64,000 nucleotides of DNA from Alkalihalobacterium elongatum (lineage in GTDB: Bacteria > Bacillota > Bacilli > Bacillales > Bacillaceae_F), in contig NZ_WMKZ01000009.1 of the NCBI RefSeq assembly GCF_019024285.1, positions 1 through 64,000 of the forward strand, read 5' to 3'. The position numbers were made by a program, and so were the translations under genes. Under the pieces are notes generated by a model. It was not told the origin of the DNA. It did no database searches and saw only the letters and a program-made list of their open reading frames with translations. Below, one piece after another: positions 33,232-43,600 of this stretch; the stretch's first letter is position 1; the number at the start of each line of letters is the position of its first letter.

Positions 33232-34629
33232 TTATACCATTCCATTTGGATCGATTGCTTTTTCAACTTCATTTGTCATCATCCCTAATTCTTGAAGTAC
33301 TTGTTTTAAGGTTTTATTTTCGACATCTGCTTGCATCCCAATTTGAGCGGTAAGATCATACCCGAGCATCGGACTAAGTCCTGTTACTAATCCTAAACTC
33401 GCTTCCATCCAATTTTTACATATTTCCTCATTTGCCTGAATTCCCGTAATACATTTTGTGACTAACGTTGATACCGCATTAGCTAGAATATCAATTGCCT
33501 CTAAAAATGTGTGTGCAATTACTGGCATCATCACATTAATTTCTAATTGACCTGAAATTCCAGCTGTAGCAACTGCTGCTTCGTAGCCGATAATCTGGCA
33601 ACAAACCATATGTACCATCTCTAAAATAGCTGGATTAACTTTTCCAGGCATTATTGTTGAACCAGGTTGTACAGCAGGTAAGGTAATTTCGGCTAACCCT
33701 GTTCTAGGGCCAGAACTTAGTAAACGCAAATCACTCGTAATTTTAATTAAATGAACCGCAAGTTCTTTTAATGCCATCATCATTCGTATGGGGGCATTTC
33801 GGTTTTGCATAAAACTAAATACGTTCGTAGGGGCTCGGAATGGGAAATTTGTACGCTTACTAATTTTTTTAATGACTTTTTGCGGATAATCGGGATGTGT
33901 ATTAATAGGTGTTCCTACTGCATTTCCACCAAGTCCGATTTCATATAAGGCGTCCAAAGTTGCTTCAATCTGTATATACATTGATTGAATTGTCTCTGCA
34001 TATCCAGAGAATTCTTGACCTAACCGTATAGGGACTGCATCATGTAAATGAGTTCGACCAGTTTTTAAAATGTGCATAAACTGATTCGCTTTGTTTTGTA
34101 GTTCCTGTTGTAGTTGTGAAATAGCAGGAAGAAGTCTTTGATTAATATTTTCAACAGCCGCTATATTAAGGGCTGCAGGAAATGTATCGTTTGTTGATTG
34201 TGACATATTTACATGGTCATTTGGATGTACGCGAAATGTATTTAGTGAATGGTCGATTATACCACCTAATAACTCAGTAGCTCGATTAGCTATAACCTCA
34301 TTAGCATTCATATTTTGTGAAGTTCCAGCACCAGCTTGGTATATATCAATGACAAAGTGATCATCCCATTTTCCTTCTACAACTTCATTGGCTGCAGTAA
34401 TGATTGCCTGGCCTATATTTTTTGGGAGCTTGCCGACCTCCATATTAGTGAGTGCTGCTGAAGCTTTAATAATTCCTTGTGCTTTAATAAAGGATCTTGG
34501 TAGTCGCTTTCCACTTATTTGAAAGTTTTCAAATGCACGTTGAGTTTGCGATCCATAATACGCGTTACTTGGCACATGAATCTCACCTAGAGTGTCTTTT
34601 TCTTTACGGAATTGATTAGACGGTATCAT
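33232..34629 (-). CDS. Aspartase/fumarase superfamily lyase, probably aspartate ammonia-lyase
   Basis: About 465 aa. Superfamily motifs are complete: GAGTSQNMNANEVIANRATE, MSQSTNDTFPAALNIAA, GRTHLHDAVPIRLGQEF and the signature loop GSTIMPGKVNPAI with the catalytic serine (GS) kept and the next serine changed to threonine. RTHL-DAVPIRLGQEF favours aspartase over fumarase, but class II fumarase is not excluded. It would convert aspartate to fumarate and ammonia in the cytoplasm. AAGGAG lies six bases before the second of two adjacent ATGs (34629). Confidence 0.85.
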   Translation of the reverse strand: MIPSNQFRKEKDTLGEIHVPSNAYYGSQTQRAFENFQISGKRLPRSFIKAQGIIKASAALTNMEVGKLPKNIGQAIITAANEVVEGKWDDHFVIDIYQAGAGTSQNMNANEVIANRATELLGGIIDHSLNTFRVHPNDHVNMSQSTNDTFPAALNIAAVENINQRLLPAISQLQQELQNKANQFMHILKTGRTHLHDAVPIRLGQEFSGYAETIQSMYIQIEATLDALYEIGLGGNAVGTPINTHPDYPQKVIKKISKRTNFPFRAPTNVFSFMQNRNAPIRMMMALKELAVHLIKITSDLRLLSSGPRTGLAEITLPAVQPGSTIMPGKVNPAILEMVHMVCCQIIGYEAAVATAGISGQLEINVMMPVIAHTFLEAIDILANAVSTLVTKCITGIQANEEICKNWMEASLGLVTGLSPMLGYDLTAQIGMQADVENKTLKQVLQELGMMTNEVEKAIDPNGMV

Positions 34630-34768
34630 CATTTACTCCTTAGCATCAATAAAATCTTACAGGTTATTGTTTCCAGAGAACTTCTATTTTATTTGATTGT
34701 CTTATTGAAGGATTTTAGACTAAATTGTCGAAATTATCTAACTATCAACTTTGTAAGAGGTGTTTTTT

Positions 34769-35548
34769 GTGTGTTTATTTGTAGTTAATCTTTCAACGGT
34801 TTTTACAGAAGTCCCCTTCCTTGAACGATTTAAAAAAGCAAGTGAGGCCAATTTTGCTCATGTTGAATGCCAATTTCCGTATGTAACTTCTAAAGAAAGT
34901 ATCAAAAAGGAACTTGAGAGAAATCGATTAAATCTTATACTTATTAACCTACCACCAGGAAATTGGGAAGATGGTGACCGTGGATTAGCGGTTGACTTAA
35001 CTAAAGTAAGTGAGTTTCATGAAGCAGTTGAGCGTGGAATTGAATATGCTACAACGTTAGGTTGCTCAAAAATCCATTGTATGGCAGGGATACTTACTAA
35101 AGATATAGACAGGCAAAAGGCGAGAAATACATACATAGAAAATATTAAATATGCAGCAAATCGTTTTGCTGCATATCAATTAACATTACTTATAGAGCCA
35201 ATTAACACTTATGACATGCCAGGATACTTTTTAAATAATATTGAAGATGCAGTAGCCATTATAGAAGAAGTAAATTTACCAAATGTTAAGCTACAGTATG
35301 ATTTCTATCATCAACAACGAATGCAAGGTGATGATTTAATGCTGACTTTTGACAAGTACAAAAAATATATTGGGCATGTTCAAATTGCAGATGTTCCTGG
35401 TCGCCATGAACCTGGTACAGGCAAGATGAATTATAATCATATTTTCAAGTCACTTGATGAACTAAAATATGAAGGGTTTATAGGACTGGAATATACACCG
35501 ATAAAAGAAAGCGAAGCTAGCTTTACTTGGATGAGGGGGAAACAATAA
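34769..35548 (+). CDS. hyi: Hydroxypyruvate isomerase-like TIM-barrel protein
   Basis: About 259 aa. The start (NLSTVFTEVPFLERFKKA) and the blocks INLPPGNWEDGDRG, LLIEPINTYDMPGYFL and IQIADVPGRHEPGTG-like (VQIADVPGRHEPGTGKMNY) are those of the hydroxypyruvate isomerase family, which interconverts hydroxypyruvate and tartronate semialdehyde. GTG at 34769 is chosen over GTG at 34760 because AGAGGTG lies six bases before it and it matches the family start. Its stop overlaps the reductase start by one base, so they form an operon. Confidence 0.87.
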   Translation: MCLFVVNLSTVFTEVPFLERFKKASEANFAHVECQFPYVTSKESIKKELERNRLNLILINLPPGNWEDGDRGLAVDLTKVSEFHEAVERGIEYATTLGCSKIHCMAGILTKDIDRQKARNTYIENIKYAANRFAAYQLTLLIEPINTYDMPGYFLNNIEDAVAIIEEVNLPNVKLQYDFYHQQRMQGDDLMLTFDKYKKYIGHVQIADVPGRHEPGTGKMNYNHIFKSLDELKYEGFIGLEYTPIKESEASFTWMRGKQ

Positions 35549-36453
35549 TGAACATTGGGTTTATTGGAACTGGAGTTATGGGATCGAGAATGGTTAAAAG
35601 AATGCTAGAAGGCGGGTACAGAGTAACCGTATATAATCGTTCACCAGAAAAGCTTGAACAACTGTTAAAAAAAGGAGCAGTTCAAGCAGAGAGTATTGCA
35701 TTACTCTCTAGTCAATCTGATGTAATTTGTACTTGCTTATCGATGCCTCAAGATGTAGAAGACGTTTATTGTCGACAGGACGGAGTGTTAGAGAATGCAA
35801 AACCGGGCACGATTTGTATCGACTTTACAACAGTTGGAGTGGATACAAGTAAAGTTGTTGCTAGGAAGGCAATTGAAAGAGAAATCTGTTATTTGGATGC
35901 TCCAGTTAGTGGTGGGCCAGAAGGAGCGGAACAAGGAAGTTTAACCATTATGGTTGGTGGTGATGATAAGACCTTTGATAAAGTAACACCGATCTTAAAA
36001 GTATTAGGGCAAACCATAAAATACCTTGGTCAAACAGGATCTGGTAGTGTGGCTAAATTAATCAACCAGTACTTAGTCGCCGTTCATTCAGTAGCAGCTT
36101 CAGAAGCTATGGTTGCTGGGACAGCACTAGGTTTAAATTCAGAACAGTTATTTGAAATATTACAAGTTAGCTATGGAGATAGTCGAATGTTACGTAGACA
36201 TATGGGTGAATATATTTTAGACCGCCAGTTCGAACCTGGTGGTGCAGTAAAGTACGTTCATAAAGATGTGAAGCTTGCCAACCCATTGTTCGAACAAGTT
36301 GGAATGAAAAAATACACAGGGCTTCTTGCAGAACAGTCGTTTCAAGAAGCTATCAACCAAGGATATGCCGATTTAGATATGTCAGCTGTTATCTGTCCAT
36401 TAGAAAAAGATTGTAGGGTAATTGTAAAAAAAAGAGGAGTAGTTGAACCATAG
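35548..36453 (+). CDS. Tartronate semialdehyde reductase / beta-hydroxyacid dehydrogenase
   Basis: 301 aa. N-terminal Rossmann motif GFIGTGVMGSRMVKRM, substrate loop DAPVSGGPEGAEQGSL, and the catalytic lysine in GSVAKLINQYL (about residue 170). The family includes tartronate semialdehyde reductase (GarR/GlxR) and 3-hydroxyisobutyrate dehydrogenase; the upstream hyi-like gene favours the former, yielding glycerate. No glyoxylate carboligase gene is in the window. ATG at 35548 follows AGGGGGAAA; the earlier in-frame TTG has no ribosome site. Confidence 0.85.
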   Translation: MNIGFIGTGVMGSRMVKRMLEGGYRVTVYNRSPEKLEQLLKKGAVQAESIALLSSQSDVICTCLSMPQDVEDVYCRQDGVLENAKPGTICIDFTTVGVDTSKVVARKAIEREICYLDAPVSGGPEGAEQGSLTIMVGGDDKTFDKVTPILKVLGQTIKYLGQTGSGSVAKLINQYLVAVHSVAASEAMVAGTALGLNSEQLFEILQVSYGDSRMLRRHMGEYILDRQFEPGGAVKYVHKDVKLANPLFEQVGMKKYTGLLAEQSFQEAINQGYADLDMSAVICPLEKDCRVIVKKRGVVEP

Positions 36454-36556
36454 TATGTATTTAATGCAAACGAATAGCATAAAGCTTGGACAGCGTAATG
36501 GATACATAAGTTTAACAACTGATAAGGAGAAAATCGAGTTATGTGATCATTAATAA

Positions 36557-36587
36557 AAGAGGCAGATCAGCTCATGATTTGCCTCTT
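36557..36587. terminator. Hairpin between the reductase and glutathione peroxidase genes
   Basis: AAGAGGCA (36557-36564) pairs with TGCCTCTT (36580-36587), between convergent genes. Confidence 0.65.
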
Positions 36588-36612
36588 CTAAAATGTAGAG
36601 TAATGTTCTAAA

Positions 36613-37182
36613 TTACTGTGCTAAAGCTTTTTCAATAGCATCAATGACATCCTTGTCATCTGGCTTAACTCGACTGTCATATCTTTCTAATAGATGACCG
36701 CTCCGAGAAACAAGGAATTTTTCAAAATTCCATTTAATGGGTTCTCCCGATGCTGTAAGGTGTTTAAATAAAGGGTGAGCATTTTCTTGTCCTGCATGCA
36801 CTTTATCAAAAACCTCAAATGTAACGCCATAGTTTATTTGACAAAATTCAACGATTTCTTCTACCGTTCCAGGCTCTTGTCCACCAAAGTCATTCGAAGG
36901 AAATGCGAGTATTTTAAAGCCTTGTTCTTTGTATTTTTGATATAATTCTTCTAGTTGTTCGTATTGAGGCGTAAATCCACATTTAGAAGCGACATTTACA
37001 ATTAAAAGAACTTGGCCTTCATAATCTTGCAGCGTTTTTTCATTTCCTTCAGCTGTCGTGACACTTACATTATAAATGGTATCGTTTGTCATCGTATCAT
37101 CACCATTCCTTTGGGTTTCAATAGCTTGTTGACCACAAGCACTTATAATTAGGAAGCATATTAGAAAGAAGAACCATCGCAA
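36613..37182 (-). CDS. Glutathione peroxidase-family lipoprotein
   Basis: About 189 aa. A short lipoprotein signal (MRWFFFLICFLIISAC) precedes a complete peroxidase domain: catalytic cysteine in NVASKCGFTPQYEQLEELY, glutamine in FPSNDFGGQEPGT and tryptophan in IKWNFEKF. The enzyme would reduce peroxides with a thiol such as thioredoxin on the outer face of the membrane; Bacillus BsaA-type enzymes are cytoplasmic. TTG at 37182, five bases after AAAGGTGA, gives the compact signal; longer starts (TTG 37224, ATG 37209) lack a ribosome site but cannot be ruled out. Confidence 0.85.
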   Translation of the reverse strand: MRWFFFLICFLIISACGQQAIETQRNGDDTMTNDTIYNVSVTTAEGNEKTLQDYEGQVLLIVNVASKCGFTPQYEQLEELYQKYKEQGFKILAFPSNDFGGQEPGTVEEIVEFCQINYGVTFEVFDKVHAGQENAHPLFKHLTASGEPIKWNFEKFLVSRSGHLLERYDSRVKPDDKDVIDAIEKALAQ

Positions 37183-37451
37183 ATTGATCACCTTTTTCTG
37201 TAAAGTCATCCTAAATTTATTCAACTAAATTATAGTACAATGACATGGGTGATCTCAAACATTATGGTATTCCTGACCATAAACATATAATATACTGGTA
37301 AAAGAAAGTGTTGTTAAAGTTTGTTGCTGATAAGTTAGCTCTGTATAAAATATGCATGAAATAAAGCAATTAAATAGAAAGCTAGTTTATTAACTACAGT
37401 AAGTCGTCCTTTTTATTCTACATAAAAGTAAAATATTGTGGGGGAGTACAT

Positions 37452-37928
37452 ATGAAGTGTTTAATCGTTTTTAGTTCTTCACATGGGACAACGGAAAAAG
37501 CATCAATGCTTCTTTGTCATTTTCTAAAATGTGATGTTCAACTAATAGATTTAAATCAATGTAATTCACAACCCGATATCACTGAATATGACACTATAAT
37601 TATTGGTGGGTCTATTCATTTAGGTTCGATACAAAAGAAAGTGAAACAGTTTATAAAGAGTAATTTTGAAAAACTTCTAACAAAAAGAGTGGCGCTTTTT
37701 CTTTGTTGTATGAATGAAGGAGAATTAGCTAAAGTGCAATTTAATAAGGTATACCCACTAGAGTTAAGAAAACATTCGATCGCAAACGGTCTTTTTGGCG
37801 GAGAACTACTATTTTCACAGATGAACTTTTTAGAACGGCAAATTATAAAAAAAGTAAAAGGCATTAGCGGTGATGTAACGAACCTTAATGAAAAGTCGAT
37901 TAAAGCATTTGCTAATCAACTTAATTAA
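37452..37928 (+). CDS. Flavodoxin-fold protein, HemG-like
   Basis: 158 aa. The FMN phosphate loop (FSSSHGTTEKAS) and IIIGGSIHLGSIQKKVKQFI are characteristic of the flavodoxin group that includes menaquinone-dependent protoporphyrinogen oxidase HemG. The C-terminal part (GGELLFSQMNFLERQIIKK) fits the same group. HemG activity is possible in a menaquinone-using cell but is not shown. ATG follows GTGGGGGAG. It stands 60 bases before the NCS1 permease gene. Confidence 0.75.
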   Translation: MKCLIVFSSSHGTTEKASMLLCHFLKCDVQLIDLNQCNSQPDITEYDTIIIGGSIHLGSIQKKVKQFIKSNFEKLLTKRVALFLCCMNEGELAKVQFNKVYPLELRKHSIANGLFGGELLFSQMNFLERQIIKKVKGISGDVTNLNEKSIKAFANQLN

Positions 37929-37988
37929 ATAAATCTACTAGCAGTTAACAATTGTAGTAGTCGTAATTAACAACTTAGGAGTAGTTTA

Positions 37989-39341
37989 ATGGGAGAAGTC
38001 AAGTATCGTGAAATAGAGAAGAAATCTGTTTTGGAACGGTTTGGCTTGGAGTCAGTTCCTGCACATTTACGAACGACATCATCAATAGAATATACTATGA
38101 TTCAGATCGCCATCTCGGTCAATGCTGGAAATGTATTAGTTCCTGCACTAGCGGTACTCCAAGGTGGGTTATCTTTTTTTCAGGCTGTGTTAGCCACGAT
38201 CATCGGTGCAACAGCAGCTTTTATATTCGTATCTTTTTTAGCATTGCCAGGGGCAAGGTATGGAATTCCAGCCCAGTATGCGATCCGTTCTATTATGGGG
38301 GTTAGGGGTGCACGGTATATTGCCTCACCTGTAAGGACGATCACTTCTCTTTACTGGTTTGCGGTGCAAACGATTGGTGGGACGTATTTAATAAAAGAAA
38401 TTTTTGAACGGCTGACATCAATAGAAGTTCCTTTTATACCAATAGCCTTAGTAATGGCGACAATGATGGCAACGTTAGCACTCATAGGATTTGAAGCAGT
38501 AAAAAAAATAACAAAATATTTTCTTCCCCTGCTTTTTATTGGTGGGGTCGTTATGCTTTATGTATTAATGACAGCCGATTCAAGCGGTCTAATAATGAAC
38601 CTGCAAACACAAGATGGTAAAACTCCAGTAGGAACGATGATTTTCTTTGCTAGTTTAGCTTTCGTTCAGTATATTTCAGGTGTTAGCTCGTCCGCGGATA
38701 TGGCGAGGTATGCCAAATCTACTAAACACGCATATTTTGGCTTGCTTACAGGAAATACAATAGGGTTTACATTAACAGCAATCCTAGGTGCTTATACTGC
38801 AACGATATCAGGAAACTGGAATCCTTATGTTGTATCAAGTCAACTCACTGAGTCTGCAATTTTTATTGTTATTATTTTTTTGGCAGCGATCTTATCGATG
38901 ATTACGATAAATCTTAGTAATGCGTATACTGGTGGTTATAGCCTGTTAAATAGTATTCCCAATTTAGGTAGAGTTCGTAGTGCGATTATATTTGGGATAG
39001 CAGCAATTACCTTAAGTGCCTTTCCAACCTTAGTAAACAATGCACAAGTATACATCTCATGGATGGGGGCACTTATTATTCCACTTTCTGCTGTTATTGT
39101 CATCGATTTTACATTTATTAAAAAAAGGCAACTAACCTCTACAGATTCTGAAAAACTGGCTACTAATTGTTTTAGCTATAACCATACAGCTTTAGTTTCA
39201 ATTTTGGTTGGTATTGTTTTTTATGTATGTTTGCCAGAAACTCTATCCCCAGGTTTTATTACATTTGTTGTAACTTGTGCATTCTATGTAATCTTAATGA
39301 AGTGGAAAAGATCAGAGGGGCAGAGTAATTTAAAAAGTTAA
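37989..39341 (+). CDS. NCS1-family nucleobase/cytosine permease
   Basis: 450 aa with about 12 membrane segments. It starts with the family's cytoplasmic stretch (GLESVPAHLRTTSSIEYTMI) and shows FVSFLALPGARYGIPAQYA and ISGVSSSADMARYAKSTK. NCS1 proteins import cytosine, purines, uracil, allantoin, hydantoins or thiamine precursors with H+ or Na+. The specificity cannot be told, and the neighbours give no pathway. ATG follows TTAGGAG. Confidence 0.87.
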   Translation: MGEVKYREIEKKSVLERFGLESVPAHLRTTSSIEYTMIQIAISVNAGNVLVPALAVLQGGLSFFQAVLATIIGATAAFIFVSFLALPGARYGIPAQYAIRSIMGVRGARYIASPVRTITSLYWFAVQTIGGTYLIKEIFERLTSIEVPFIPIALVMATMMATLALIGFEAVKKITKYFLPLLFIGGVVMLYVLMTADSSGLIMNLQTQDGKTPVGTMIFFASLAFVQYISGVSSSADMARYAKSTKHAYFGLLTGNTIGFTLTAILGAYTATISGNWNPYVVSSQLTESAIFIVIIFLAAILSMITINLSNAYTGGYSLLNSIPNLGRVRSAIIFGIAAITLSAFPTLVNNAQVYISWMGALIIPLSAVIVIDFTFIKKRQLTSTDSEKLATNCFSYNHTALVSILVGIVFYVCLPETLSPGFITFVVTCAFYVILMKWKRSEGQSNLKS

Positions 39342-39452
39342 ACCTCTATGAAGCTATTATTGTGGTAAAATGAATGATAATAGACTTTCATTCATTAAAT
39401 ATTTTTTTGTGTTGTTAAAATTTTTGCGTGTGAAATTAATGTATTTAATAAT

Positions 39453-39481
39453 AGGTGTACCATTTTTGGTATACCTTTTTT
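39453..39481 (+). terminator. Terminator after the NCS1 gene
   Basis: AGGTGTACC (39453-39461) pairs with GGTATACCT (39468-39476), with one G-T, then T5. Confidence 0.7.
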
Positions 39482-39533
39482 GTCATAATAGATGTAGTTA
39501 TAAAATTTTTAGGTAAAAGGATGGTGCTCAAAA

Positions 39534-40691
39534 TTGAAATTTTTCCATACCGCTGATTGGCATCTAGGGAAATTAGTACAGGGTGTTTATATGACAGAAG
39601 ACCAAAGACATATACTTGACCTATTTATTAAAGAAGTAGAACAGGAAAATCCAGATGCTGTTGTCATTGCTGGAGACTTATATGATCGCTCAATTCCACC
39701 AACAGAAGCTGTCGATCTCCTAGATGAAGTATTAGAAACGATCGTGATAAAAATGAAAATTCCTGTTCTGGCAATCGGTGGAAACCATGATGGTCCAGAG
39801 CGCCTTGATTTTGGTAGAAAAATTATGAGAACAAACGGTTTTCATATCGTAGGTCAATTCACAGATACGTTTGAACCAGTTGTACTCCATGATGAGCATG
39901 GAGAAGTTCATTTTCACTTAGTTCCTTATGCCGAACCTAGTAAAGTTCGCCATGAGATGCAATTAGAAGATGTACGATCCCATGACGAAGCTATGCAAGC
40001 AATTATTAATAAAATCGTAGAAACGATGGATAAAGATGCAAGACATATTTTTGTTGGACATGCCTTCGTAACGCCATACGGAGAAGAAAAACCAAATACG
40101 AGTGATTCTGAACGTCCACTAGCGATCGGTGGAGCGGAGCATGTCAATGCTAACTTATTCCAACCTTTTCATTACACGGCTTTAGGTCACTTGCATCAAG
40201 CCCATCACGTCGGTATTGAAAAAATTCGTTATGCGGGATCACCGTTAAAGTATTCGGTTTCTGAAGAACATCATAAGAAAGGATATTATGTCGTGGAATT
40301 AGATCATTCGGGAGAAGTATCGATTGAAAAACGATTACTAGAGCCACGTCGAACGATACGAACAGTCGAAGGGAAGATCGATGATATTGAACAGAATGAG
40401 AGAAATGAGGATTACGTATTTGTTAGGTTATTAGATGAGAGCCCTGTGTTGTCACCAATGGAGCGAATTCGCTCTGTTTATCCAAATGCGATGCACGTAG
40501 AAAGAGTCATATCCTTGCTTGCTACGGATGAAAATAACACCGAGAAAATAGAACGTTCAAAAATGGATGAACTCTCACTTTTTAAGGCGTTTTATAAAGA
40601 AGTTAAAGGTTCTGATATATCCGAAGAAACAGAACGATTATTCCGCGAAGTGCTACAAGAAACGATTAGTTTGGATGGTGAGCGAAAATGA
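39534..40691 (+). CDS. sbcD: SbcD subunit of the SbcCD (Mre11-type) nuclease
   Basis: 385 aa. Metal-binding phosphoesterase motifs: FFHTADWHLGK, VVIAGDLYDRS, IGGNHDGPERL, FVGHAFVTPYG and TALGHLHQAH. With SbcC it cuts DNA hairpins and blocked ends. The start is TTG at 39534, aligned with the family N-terminus (MKFFHTADWH) behind AAAAGGATGG. Its stop overlaps the sbcC start by four bases (ATGA). Confidence 0.95.
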   Translation: MKFFHTADWHLGKLVQGVYMTEDQRHILDLFIKEVEQENPDAVVIAGDLYDRSIPPTEAVDLLDEVLETIVIKMKIPVLAIGGNHDGPERLDFGRKIMRTNGFHIVGQFTDTFEPVVLHDEHGEVHFHLVPYAEPSKVRHEMQLEDVRSHDEAMQAIINKIVETMDKDARHIFVGHAFVTPYGEEKPNTSDSERPLAIGGAEHVNANLFQPFHYTALGHLHQAHHVGIEKIRYAGSPLKYSVSEEHHKKGYYVVELDHSGEVSIEKRLLEPRRTIRTVEGKIDDIEQNERNEDYVFVRLLDESPVLSPMERIRSVYPNAMHVERVISLLATDENNTEKIERSKMDELSLFKAFYKEVKGSDISEETERLFREVLQETISLDGERK

Positions 40692-43600
40692 GACCAATAA
40701 AGCTAACATTGACTGCATTTGGACCGTATAAACAAAAGGAAGTTATTAATTTTAGAGACTTAAAAGAACACCGTCTATTTGTTATTTCTGGTAATACAGG
40801 TGCTGGTAAAACGAGTATTTTTGATGCGATTTGTTTTGCTTTATATGGTGAGGCAAGTGGTGAAGATCGTAACGATTCAAGGATGCTTAGAAGTCACTTT
40901 GCTGCAGATGAGGATCATACGTCCGTAGACTTTGAGTTTGAGCTTCGAGGGAGAAGTTACCGTGTGTTTCGTCAGCTCGCCCATATAAAAGGGACAAATA
41001 AAACAGCAACTGGAGATAAATACGAATTGTATGAAACAACAGGGGGCCAAGAAGTATTATTAGTTGATCGTTTGACAGTAAGTCAAGTCAATGAGAAGCT
41101 ACAAGAAATTATTGGGCTAACAAAGGAGCAGTTTAGTCAAATCGTTATGCTCCCCCAAGGTGAATTTCGTAAATTATTAACATCAGAAACAGAAGACAAA
41201 GAAACGATCCTACGAAAGATATTCAAAACAGGATTGTTTAAACATGTGACAGAGCGGTTAAATGAAAAACGTCAATCTTCACAAAAAGTGTATGAGAAAC
41301 AAAGGCAGGAACGAGACCTTCATATTAAAAATATATTCGAAAATCTTCCTAAACGAAACGACTCGTTGTTAACAGAGGTTTTCACTCAAGAAAATTATAA
41401 TACAAATCAAGTGCTTGAAGCTCTGTCTAATGAAAGAGCATATTACCAGCAAGAAACAGAAAAGCAACAACAACGCTTCAACGAACAAAACGGGTATCTC
41501 CAAGTAAAAACGAAACTGTTTCATGAAGCGAAAGCCATCAATGAACGCTTTGACCACTTTGAGAGAAAGCAAAAACAGGATGAAGCTCTAGAAAACAAAA
41601 AACCTGAAATGAATGAAAAGGAACGTGAGCTAACGTTAGCCGAAACAGCTAGTCAATTAGAGGTTCATGAGGCACATTATCAAGAAGTGGGTCAAGAGCT
41701 TCAGGTCATCAAAGACCAATTGACTAAAACAAAGGCAGATTTTGTTCGAGCAGAAAAGGATATGGATATTGCCCAAAAAACGTATAAAGTTGAAGAAGAA
41801 AAGCAGCAAGAACGTGAAGATGTAGCTGTCCTCGTTAATAAGTTAAAGGAATATGTACCGAAAGTAGAACAGCTGGAGGAAAATCAAACGTTGTTGCAGG
41901 GTATGAAAAATAGGGTTGAGCAATTAAAACAAGAATTAGAAAACCTTATGTTGCAATTGGAACAATATAAAGGGAAAAAGAACGACATTACGGGTGAAAT
42001 TAAACGACTGGAAACAAATAGCCAAGGGTATGCAGGGAAGTTCGAGCAACTTCAAAACATTAAAATACAAGTAAAGGCTGTTCATGAGTATATACAGTTG
42101 ATAGAGGTACAAACCAAAAAGTCTAATCAGATGCTTAAAGAGGAAGTGTCTTTTTCAGAAGTAAAAAACGACTATAATCAATTAGAAGCGCACTGGATTG
42201 CTGGACAAGCTAGTTTACTAGCAGAGCACCTCCATGAAGGAAATTCTTGCCCTGTTTGTGGAAGTGTAGAACACCCAGCCAAAGCAATTCGTAAAGAGGA
42301 TATGCCAACAAAGGAACTTCTTGAACAAAAAAGAAATGAAAAAGACACGGTTGAAGCAAGCTACAGAAAATTACAGGCGGAACTTAGTACGATCCATGTT
42401 CAACTCAATACTAAGGAACAAGAGGTTTCAGATTTAGGTATAGCAGTAGACGATTTAGATGAAACGCTTCAGCAATTAACAGAAAAAGAAACGGTGCTTC
42501 AGGAAGAAATAAATCAGCTTAAATTAGAGCAGTCAGAATTGGAGCAGCACAAAAAAGTACTTGAGCAGGTAGAAAGAAACTTCGAACAAGCAGATATGAA
42601 AAAGGTTCAAGTAGATAAGGAATATAACGAAATAGTTATAACGTTCGAAAAAGAGATGAGTCTACATGAGCAACTTTTAAAGGATATCCCTGACCAGTTA
42701 CAATCGCTAGTGCAGCTCCAAAGAGAAATACGACTTCGTGAAGATGAAAAGGAACAAATGGAGCGACAGTGGAAAGCTGTTATAGATGCTTATAACGAAA
42801 CAAAGGAACGTTTTTACACGACAAAAACGACAATTGAAAATCTGGAAAAGCAAGTGGAAGCTACGCGTGAGAAAAAAGACAAGGCGTACGACAAGTTCCA
42901 GCAACAGCTCGATGCTACAGGCTTCTTAACAGAAGAACAGTACCACGAAGCTAAGCGGGAAAAGTTTGAACGTGATGCCTTGAGAGAAGAGATTGAAACA
43001 TTTAAGACCGATCTATTGACAACGAAAAAACAAGTAGCTGAACTTGAAATTGACTTAAAAGGCAAAGAGCGTTTAGACCTCGTTGCTTTGGAAAATGAAC
43101 TTCAGCAATTGGAACAAATAATTGAAGAAGTGCGATTAGCTTACATCCAAATGGAAACATATGTTAAATTAATCGATAAATCAGTGACAGACATTGAAGG
43201 AGCGAGTGAAAAAGTAAAGGAAGCTGAACAGCTATATTACATTCATAAAGATCTTTATGACGTTGTTCGTGGTGATAATGCTAAGAAAATTTCATTTGAA
43301 CGTTATTTACTAATCGAGTTTCTAGAGCAGATCATTCAAGTGGCGAATCAACGATTAACTCGACTTTCAAATGGTCAGTTTCAGCTTGTGCGCAGTGATC
43401 GACTCGAAAAAAGAGGAAAGCAAAGTGGCCTTGGTTTAGATGTGTATGATAATTATACGGGACAGAAACGAGATGTAAAAACATTATCTGGAGGCGAAAA
43501 GTTCAATGCATCGCTTAGTTTAGCACTGGGTATGGCGGATATTATTCAATCGCATCAAGGCGGAATTTCCATCGAAACGATGTTTATTGACGAAGGTTTC

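Noticed and set aside
34741-34768. The GTG at 34760 as start of the hyi-like gene
   Set aside because: It is part of the ribosome site AGAGGTG; GTG at 34769 fits spacing and family start.
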